From: Clostridiales bacterium
GTDB lineage: Bacteria > Bacillota > Clostridia > Oscillospirales > Oscillospiraceae
DNA: 64,000 bases
Assembly (NCBI GenBank): GCA_021201475.1
Contig: JAJQEV010000007.1
Span: 1 to 64,000, forward strand
Direction: 5' to 3'
Shown: one piece after another, positions 17,757-25,100 of the stretch
How the letters are laid out: each line of letters opens with the position of its first letter
How positions within the stretch are numbered: position 1 is the stretch's first letter
Made by a program: the position numbers and the translations under genes
Notes under the pieces: generated by a model
Databases searched by the model: none
What the model was told of the DNA's origin: nothing
What the model saw: the letters and a program-made list of their open reading frames with translations, nothing else

Positions 17757-18017
17757 ATGGTAAACACACAGGAACAAATCAACACGCTCCGGCAGGACGT
17801 GACAGAGCTGCAAAGCATCATCCGGATCGGCAAGGTCACGAGCCGGAACACGGACAGCAGAACCGTGAAAGTGTCCTGGAGCAACGGCGCACAGTCGGCC
17901 AGCCTGCATGTACTGATCCACGACGCGGAGGAGTGGATGCCGGAGGTGGGGCAGACGGTCGCCTGCCTCCACCGGCCGGGCGGAGACGGAGACGGATATA
18001 TATTGGGGGCGCTGTAA
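17757..18017 (+). CDS. Baseplate assembly protein V / spike OB-fold
   Basis: 86 residues, a minimal gpV. A short N-terminal helix is followed by IIRIGKVTSRNTDSRTVKVS and EEWMPEVGQTVACLHRPGGD, ending GDGYILGAL, the usual OB-fold pattern of spike proteins that sit on the hub and pierce the envelope. It is shorter than gpV of Gram-negative phages because the long C-terminal beta-helix is missing, fitting a phage of Gram-positive cells. It lies between hub and U-like genes. Confidence 0.85.
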   Translation: MVNTQEQINTLRQDVTELQSIIRIGKVTSRNTDSRTVKVSWSNGAQSASLHVLIHDAEEWMPEVGQTVACLHRPGGDGDGYILGAL

Positions 18018-18018
18018 C

Positions 18019-18834
18019 ATGGGATATAAACAGGGACAAAAAATCAAACTGAGCAGCGCACCGGCCTATGTGTCCTCCACCGCGACCAAAAAGAGCGGGA
18101 CAAAGACCGGGACCTTTTACATCTGGAGCGCGGCGGTCAAAAACGGGAGAATCCGCATCACCATCAAATCCTCCTACTGCGGGAAAAACCCGGCCAGCAA
18201 ATACGTCACCTGCTGGGTAAAGACCTCCTCCATTAAAACGACCAGCACCTCCAGCACAAAGACATCCAGCAGCAGCAGCGCAAAATCGTCCACGTCCAGC
18301 ACAAAGACCACGACGACCACAACGGCAACCAAGACCACAAACACAGCGACCAGCGCCAGCAGCACGGGGAACACGACGGTGACCAAGACAACGGTGGCGG
18401 AATCCAACGTGACGCCGACCAGCACAGCGCCGGGACAGATCGGCTATCTGGGGCTGGTACTCATCATCGTATCATCAGACCAGATCAAGCAGCTGAACAG
18501 TTTCAACTGGGACGCAAGCGTGAACTACACAGAACACATCCGGCACCTGAAACGGCCAACGTTGGAAATGACCAGCGTGAACTCTGACACCATCAGCTTC
18601 AAGCTCACGCTGTCGGCCTACCTGGGCACAACGGTGATGACGGATTACAACACGCTGAAGGACTACCTGGAGAACGGAACGGCGGTGCCGCTGAAAATCG
18701 GGTCCACCAGCTACGGAAACTACCGCTGGATCATCACCGCCCTGGGATTTGAAGGAGAGACCACGGACGGGGACGGAGACTGGAGCGTGGCAACCGTGAG
18801 CGTCACGCTGAAGAGCGTGGAGAAAACTGCATGA
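18019..18834 (+). CDS. Tail protein with wall-binding-like N-terminus, S/T linker and gpU-like C-terminus
   Basis: 271 residues in three parts. Residues 1-70 (KQGQKIKLSSAPAYVSSTAT) have the 'G..I.L..APLY.SSTA' look of small SH3/wall-associated domains. Residues ~72-140 are almost all S, T and K, a flexible linker. Residues ~145-271 (GYLGLVLIIVSSDQIKQLNS, RHLKRPTLEMTS, ISFKLTLSAYLGT) resemble P2 gpU, the tail terminator. The combination is unusual. AAC separates it from the gpV stop. Confidence is higher for the C-terminal call than for the N-terminal one. Confidence 0.6.
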   Translation: MGYKQGQKIKLSSAPAYVSSTATKKSGTKTGTFYIWSAAVKNGRIRITIKSSYCGKNPASKYVTCWVKTSSIKTTSTSSTKTSSSSSAKSSTSSTKTTTTTTATKTTNTATSASSTGNTTVTKTTVAESNVTPTSTAPGQIGYLGLVLIIVSSDQIKQLNSFNWDASVNYTEHIRHLKRPTLEMTSVNSDTISFKLTLSAYLGTTVMTDYNTLKDYLENGTAVPLKIGSTSYGNYRWIITALGFEGETTDGDGDWSVATVSVTLKSVEKTA

Positions 18835-18850
18835 CAGGAGGGAAACAGGC

Positions 18851-19165
18851 ATGGTAGTAACAGTGACAAGCGCAAACCTGGAAACGCTGGACCTTAACCC
18901 GACCGACGAGACGGCGGAAATCGCGCAGAACATCGCCGTACTAATCGCAACGCCGAAGGGGGACGTACCGCTGAGACGGGACATCGGAGTGGATACATCC
19001 TACCTGAACCGGCCGCATAAGGCGGCGCTGGCGGCGTTTGAATCCGCCCTGACGGAGGCGGCAGACCTTGCGGAAAAGAGGGCGGACATCGTAGGCGTGA
19101 CGGACATGGCGGGAGAAGGAGACGGCACCATCGCGCCGAAAGTGGAGGTGAGATTCAATGGCTGA
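18851..19165 (+). CDS. Baseplate wedge protein W (gp25-like)
   Basis: 104 residues. The pattern AEIAQNIAVLIATPKGDVPL and RRDIGVDTSYLNRP is the core of the gpW/gp25 baseplate wedge family, including the conserved position of the arginine-aspartate pair. It is placed directly before the J-type gene, as in P2 (W then J then I). AGGAGGGAAACAGGC precedes the ATG and its stop overlaps the J start. Confidence 0.9.
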   Translation: MVVTVTSANLETLDLNPTDETAEIAQNIAVLIATPKGDVPLRRDIGVDTSYLNRPHKAALAAFESALTEAADLAEKRADIVGVTDMAGEGDGTIAPKVEVRFNG

Positions 19166-20282
19166 CGAGAGAGAGTTCCCGGACGTGGAATTTGTTGACA
19201 CGGACACGGAGACCATAGCAAACGAACTGGTGGAGCAATACGAAACGGCGGCCGGGCGGAGCCTGGGAGAGGCTGACCCGGTCTACCTGCTGACCATGTG
19301 GGCGGCGGCCATCCTCTCACAGGAGCGGAGCCTGATGAACATCGCGGCGAAACGAAACCTGCCGAGATACGCCGAGGGGGACTACCTGGACAGCCTGGCA
19401 GAAATCTTCTACAACGTGGAGCGGCAGGCAGCCACCCCGGCCAACGTGACCCTGTGCTTCACACTGAGCGAGGCACAGGACGAGGACGTGACCATCCCGG
19501 AAGGGACGGAGGCGACGGCAGACCTGGAGCTGCTGTTCGCCACGACAGAAGACCTTGTCATCGCCGCAGGGGACCTGAGCGGCGAGGTCACCGCGGAGTG
19601 CGACACGGACGGAACCGCGGGGAACGGCATCAAGGTAGGGAAAATCACCTACCTGGTAGACCAGATCGCCTATGTGGCCTCCGTGACGAACACCACAGTC
19701 AGCGCCGGAGGCGCGGACGAGGAGACGGACGACGAACTGTACGAGCGGATGAAGGAAAGCTACGAAGCCTACTCCACAGCGGGCACCGTGGGCGCCTATG
19801 AATATCACGCGAAAACATACAACGCGGCGGTGGCGGACGTAAAGGTGACCAGCCCAAGCGAGGGAGAGGTGCTGGTGGTGATCCTGCTGGACGACGGGGC
19901 CATCCCGGACGAGGACACGCTGGCGGATATGGAGGAATACCTGTCCAGCGACGAGATACGACCGCTGACCGACCACGTGACCGTACAGGCGCCGGAAACG
20001 GTGCCGTTCACGGTAGACCTGACCTATTACACCAGCACGGCCACAGACGAAAGCACAGGCAGTGTAGAAAGCGCCGTGGAGGAGGCGGTGGAAAATTACA
20101 TCACCTGGCAGACGGCAGCACTGAGCCGGAACATCAACCCCTCCAAGCTGATTCAACTGGTGATGGACGCGGGCGCGGAAAGCGTGGAAGTGACAAGCCC
20201 GGTCTACACGCAGGTGGACGACGACAGCGTAGCGCAGCTTTCCGGCGAGGCCAGCATTACCTACGGCGGTGACCAGGAATGA
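19158..20282 (+). CDS. Baseplate protein J
   Basis: 374 residues, the size expected for P2 gpJ/Mu gp47-like wedge proteins. Recognisable text is YLDSLAEIFYNVERQAATPA, then the beta domain with VTIPEGTEATADLELLFATT, and TDDELYERMKESYEAYSTAG before the C-terminal part (SSDEIRPLTDHVTVQAPETV). It overlaps the W stop and the I start by 8 and 4 nt. Confidence 0.92.
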   Translation: MADEREFPDVEFVDTDTETIANELVEQYETAAGRSLGEADPVYLLTMWAAAILSQERSLMNIAAKRNLPRYAEGDYLDSLAEIFYNVERQAATPANVTLCFTLSEAQDEDVTIPEGTEATADLELLFATTEDLVIAAGDLSGEVTAECDTDGTAGNGIKVGKITYLVDQIAYVASVTNTTVSAGGADEETDDELYERMKESYEAYSTAGTVGAYEYHAKTYNAAVADVKVTSPSEGEVLVVILLDDGAIPDEDTLADMEEYLSSDEIRPLTDHVTVQAPETVPFTVDLTYYTSTATDESTGSVESAVEEAVENYITWQTAALSRNINPSKLIQLVMDAGAESVEVTSPVYTQVDDDSVAQLSGEASITYGGDQE

Positions 20283-20932
20283 TAACAGAGAGCGGAAAAA
20301 TTCAGGAGGTAGACCTGACACAAACCCTGCCGAGAGCGCTGCAATACGACGAGGACGCAGCGGCCTTCGCGAAGGCGTTCGCCGCCCTGCTGCACGAAAA
20401 CGCAAACCTGCTGTTCAACGTGGGATTCTACTACAGAATCGGGGAACTGACGGAGACCGTCTGCGACATACTGGCCGCCGACCTGCATGTGGACTGGTAC
20501 GACTACAAGGCAGACCTTGAAACAAAGCGGAGCGTGATTGCATCCAGCGTCTACGTGCACAAGTACGCGGGGACACCGGCGGCGGTGCTGCGGGTCATCG
20601 AGGACGCATTCACGAGCGGAAGCGTCGAAGAATGGTTCGATTACGGCGGGACGCCGTGGCACTTCAAAATCACGGCGACGCTGAGCGCGGAGACAGACTT
20701 TGAAAAATTCATGCTAATGCTCAACCACGCCAAAAAAGCGTCCGCCCACTTGGAGGGGCTGACGCTGAACGCGGAATACAGCGCTGAGCTGGCGTGCAAC
20801 GTCGAGCTGCAGACCGCCAGAGAGATCACGCTGACCATGGCAGAGGAAGACCTGGACGAGTGGGGCGCACTGCTGACGGATGAAAACGGCAACTATGTGG
20901 CAGACGAAAACGGCACATTATTGACAGAATAG
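20279..20932 (+). CDS. Tail protein I (baseplate, fibre attachment)
   Basis: 217 residues. P2 gpI-type motifs include NVGFYYRIGELTETVCDILA and the WYDYKADLETKRSVIASSVY / HKYAGTPAAVLRVIEDAF pair typical of the family. The I protein links J wedges to tail fibres. It starts at ATG 20279 within the J stop codon and is followed by two fibre genes. Confidence 0.9.
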   Translation: MITESGKIQEVDLTQTLPRALQYDEDAAAFAKAFAALLHENANLLFNVGFYYRIGELTETVCDILAADLHVDWYDYKADLETKRSVIASSVYVHKYAGTPAAVLRVIEDAFTSGSVEEWFDYGGTPWHFKITATLSAETDFEKFMLMLNHAKKASAHLEGLTLNAEYSAELACNVELQTAREITLTMAEEDLDEWGALLTDENGNYVADENGTLLTE

Positions 20933-20946
20933 GAGCGGAGCGGAAC

Positions 20947-22098
20947 ATGACACCAAAACTGACAAACAACGGCTACGGCATCCTGACGCAGGCGTTAAAC
21001 GGGGGAAGCATCTCCTTCACAAAAATCAAAGTCGGGAACGGCGATGTGCCGGAGGACTACACGGCACTGGACGACCTGGTAAACCCGGTGATAGAGGCGG
21101 GGATAGACAGCATCGAGGAGGCGGAGAAATACGTCATCCTGAAATCGGCCAGCTTCAACAACCAGAGCCTGGAAAGCGAACTGGAATGCAAGGAGGTCGG
21201 CGTGTTCTGCCTGGATTCAGACGGAGAGACCGAAATCCTGTACGCATACGGACACTGCGACCTGTCCAGCAGCGGGGAAACGGCAGTGACCATTCCGCTG
21301 GTGGAAAACGGCCTGGTCAGCACGACAATCACGGTGTACGTCTACATCGACGACGCGGAGGAGGTGGGCGCGATCCTGGCGGCGTCCTCCGAATATGTGA
21401 CGCTGGCGGACTTCACCGCGCATACGGACGACACGGACAACCCGCACAGCGTAACTGCCTCACAGGTAGGGCTGGGCAACGTGCCGAACGTGGCGACGAA
21501 CGACCAGACACCGACCTACACCGCGCCGACCACGCTGACCGCACTGGTCAGCGGAGAAAAACTGTCCACTGCGTTCGGGAAGCTCGCCCTGGCGGTGACA
21601 AAGTTAATTGACCATATCGCCGACAGCACACTGCACCTGAAAAACGCCTCCTCTACGGTGGGCGGAACGGCGAAGCCGGTTTACCTGAACGCGGGGACGG
21701 TGACAGCCTGCTCGGCGTCGGTAGGAGGCACAGCAAGACCTGCCTATTTGAACTCCGGAACGGTGACGGCCTGCTCCGCCACCGTGGGCAACACCAGGAA
21801 ACCGGTCTACCTGAATGCAGGAACAGTGACACCCTGCGGGTGGGAAATACAGTATGGCGTAGTAGGCGTCCAGATGAATACACAAACAGCCACGAATTTT
21901 TCTGTCACATTCAGCAGCGCATTTTCGTCCGCACCGAAAATCGTTATGCTTACGCCGCAGCATGATTCGGAAACTTCGGTTGCACCGGTTTGCAAGGTGA
22001 GGACATGGACCAAGAGCGGATTTGTCGGCTATATGTATGACTCAGCGAGCAATGCCACGTCCAGATACTATCAGGTTTTCTGGATTGCGATTCTGTAA
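20947..22098 (+). CDS. Tail-collar/fibre protein with 21-residue repeats
   Basis: 383 residues. The N-terminal ~150 residues (LTNNGYGILTQALNGGSISF, GNGDVPEDYTALDDLVNPVI) are the tail-collar fibre domain that attaches fibres to gpI. A linker contains DNPHSVTASQVGLGNVPNV, a common fibre motif. Residues ~238-298 are nearly three copies of a 21-residue unit (core PVYLNAGTVTACSA). The C-terminus has the 'V.F...FSSAPKIVMLTPQ' pattern of H-type lectin-like caps ending in W-A-I-L. Host-binding role is inferred. AGGAGCGGAGCGGAAC precedes the ATG. Confidence 0.85.
   Translation: MTPKLTNNGYGILTQALNGGSISFTKIKVGNGDVPEDYTALDDLVNPVIEAGIDSIEEAEKYVILKSASFNNQSLESELECKEVGVFCLDSDGETEILYAYGHCDLSSSGETAVTIPLVENGLVSTTITVYVYIDDAEEVGAILAASSEYVTLADFTAHTDDTDNPHSVTASQVGLGNVPNVATNDQTPTYTAPTTLTALVSGEKLSTAFGKLALAVTKLIDHIADSTLHLKNASSTVGGTAKPVYLNAGTVTACSASVGGTARPAYLNSGTVTACSATVGNTRKPVYLNAGTVTPCGWEIQYGVVGVQMNTQTATNFSVTFSSAFSSAPKIVMLTPQHDSETSVAPVCKVRTWTKSGFVGYMYDSASNATSRYYQVFWIAIL
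21658..21840 (+). repeat. 63-bp tandem repeat, ~2.9 units, in fibre gene
   Basis: Units start at 21658, 21721 and 21784 and encode VGGTAKPVYLNAGTVTACSA-like text with period 21 residues. The copies have diverged at several codons, so this is an old repeat of fibre-shaft or knob type rather than a recent duplication. Confidence 0.85.
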
Positions 22099-22116
22099 CG
22101 ACAGGAGGAAAACAAA

Positions 22117-25100
22117 TTGGCGATTAAGAAACTGACCGACCTGGATTCGGTCACACCGGACTCCAGCTCAGACGCCAGCGTATACGGCGAATACGGCGGG
22201 GCAGTGGTGAAGCTGCCCTACAGCAAGACGGACACGACGCTGACAGAATCCGGCTCCGCCGCGGATGCAAAGGTGACCGGCGACAAAATCAGCACAATAC
22301 AGGCAACCGCAGAAAACAACGCAACGGCAATCGACGAGCTGACCGCCGAGGTGGACGAACACACGACAGACATCGAAAACCTTTCCATGGACATCCTGAA
22401 CCGGGTGAACGGCGGGTATGTCGAGGAGGGCTACCTGTACCTGACCGCAGACGAGGAAATCGTCGTCGGCCCGCTGGGGCCGTTCTCCGGCACCGGCAGC
22501 GGTTCCAGCAGCAGCAACAGCGCGACCCTGACCGTGACCAACGCCACCGGCTGGCTGGCAAAGACTGTAGCCTCCGGCGGGAGCTGCCCCATCTCTATCA
22601 CGTGGAGCAGCATCGAGGACGACCTGGAGACCGGCGCGGGCACCATGACCATCACCGTCAACAGCACGGTCAAGGCCACGAAATCCATCGACCAGGGGAC
22701 TGTGACGGTTGACCTGGTGGACTACCTTTCCACCGGCAGCAACACGGTCAAGGTCAAGGTCAGCGACGTATACGGCAACAGCAGAACCATCAATTTCAGC
22801 ATTACCGTGGTTGCCATTTCGCTGGCCTCCAGCTTTGACGTGTCCTCCCCGTTCAGCGGGGCAATCACCTTCCCCTACACGCCGACAGGCTCCGTCACCA
22901 AGACCATGCATTTCGTCCTGGACGGCGTGGAAATCGGGACATCCAGCATCTCCACCTCCGGGCGGCAGCAGAGTTATACCATCCCAAGCCAGGACGACGG
23001 CACGCACACGTTCGTGGCGTACTTCACCGCCGAAGTGGACGGCGAGGAAGTCACCTCCAACGAGCTGTACTACGAAATCATGGTGAGCAGCGACAGCAAC
23101 ACCACGACGCTGATTGCGTCCAGCTATCAGGACAGCACGGTGGACCAGTACACCTCTGTGACCATCCCGTTCTATGTCTATGTGCCAGGCAGCCTGACCG
23201 CCTCCGAGGTAGTGCTGGCCGCGAACGGAACCACCGTGAACACGCTGGCCGACGTAGACCGGACGGAGCAGAGCTGGACTTACCGGGCGGACACGGCGGG
23301 CACCGTGGCACTGACCATCTCCTGCAACGGCACCGTGAAGACCATCACCCTGACCGTCTCCGAGGGCGACATCGAGGTGGAAGCGGAGACGGAGGACCTT
23401 GTGCTGTACCTCAGCTCCTACGGACGGAGCAACAGCGAGGCGGACCCATCCGTCTGGGAGGACAGCGACAACGGCATCTCCGCCACGCTGACCGACTTCA
23501 ACTTCACCTCCGACGGCTGGCAGAGCGACGACGACGGCATCACCGTCCTGCGGGTCTCCGGCGACGCAAGGGTGGAAATCCCCCTGCAAATTTTCGCCAG
23601 CGACTTCCGCAGCACCGGCAAGACGATAGAACTCGAGTTCGCCACGCGGGACGTGCGGAACTATGACAGCTCTATCCTCTCCTGCATGAGCGGGGGCAGA
23701 GGTATCGAACTGACCGCCCAGCTTGCCACGTTCGCGTCCGAGCAGAGCAGCCTCTCCATGCAGTACAAAGAGGACGAGCACGTCCGCTTGTCCTTCGTGG
23801 TGGAGAAGCGGAGCGAGAACCGGCTGGTCTACTGCTACTGCAACGGCATCATCTCCGGCGTGGTGCAGTATCCAACGGACGATGACTTTGCGCAGCTCAG
23901 CCCTGTGGACATCTCCATCGGCAGCAACGACTGCACGATGGACATCTACTGCATCCGGGTCTATGACAACGACCTGACCCGGTACCAGATTCTGGACAAC
24001 TGGATTGCCGACACGCAGGACGGCGAAACCCTTTACGAGCGGTATAACCATAACAACGTCTATGACGCTTACGGGGCCATCGTCATTTCGCAGCTTCCCA
24101 GCGACCTGCCCTATCTGGTATTCGTGGCGGACGCTCTGCCCACCTACAAGGGCAACAAACTAACCGTGGCGGGGTACTACACCAACCCGGAGGACAGCAG
24201 CAAGGACTTCACCTTCGACGGGGCCAGCGCGGACGTGCAGGGCACCTCCTCCGCCGGATACGCCCGGAAGAACTACAAGGTCAAGTTCTCCGGCGGCTTC
24301 ACGGACAGCGACGGAGAAACGGCCAGCACCTACGCCATGCGGGATGATTCCGTCCCGACCAAGACGTTCACCTTCAAGGCGGACGTGGCTTCGTCCGAGG
24401 GTGCGAACAATGTGGAGCTGGTGCGCCTGTACAACGACATCTGCCCCTATCAGACGCCGCCCCAGACGGAGGACAGCAGCATCCGGCAGGGCATCGACGG
24501 CTTCCCCATCGTTATCTTCCACAACGACGGCACGGACACCACGTTCCTGGGCAAGTACAACTTCAACAACGATAAGGGGACGGAAGAAGTCTACGGCTTC
24601 GCGGACGGAGACGAGTCCTGGGAGACGCTGAACAACACCAGCGACAGGACGCTGTGGAAAAGCGCGGACTACTCCGGCACCGACTGGCAGAACGACTATG
24701 AGGCCCGGTACCCGGAGGACAACACGGACGTGGATAATCTGGCGGCCCTGGCCGAGTGGCTTGTCAGCACCGACCAGGAGCAGGCCACTGGGGACACGCT
24801 GAGTTCCAGCGTGACGCTGGACGGCGTGACCTACACGGCGGACACGGCGGCGTATCGGCTGGCAAAGTTCACAAACGAGTTCGAGGACTACTTCATGAAG
24901 GAATCGGCGGTGTTCTACTACCTGTTCACCGAAGTGTTCCTGATGGTGGATTCACGGGCGAAGAACGCCTTCCCCACCATGTTCCAGCAGGACGGGAAGT
25001 GGTGCTTCCTGCCCTACGATATGGATACCGCCATCGGCATCAACAACGAAGGCACGTTGACCTTCTCCTACAACCTGGAGGACATCGACACCACGGACAC

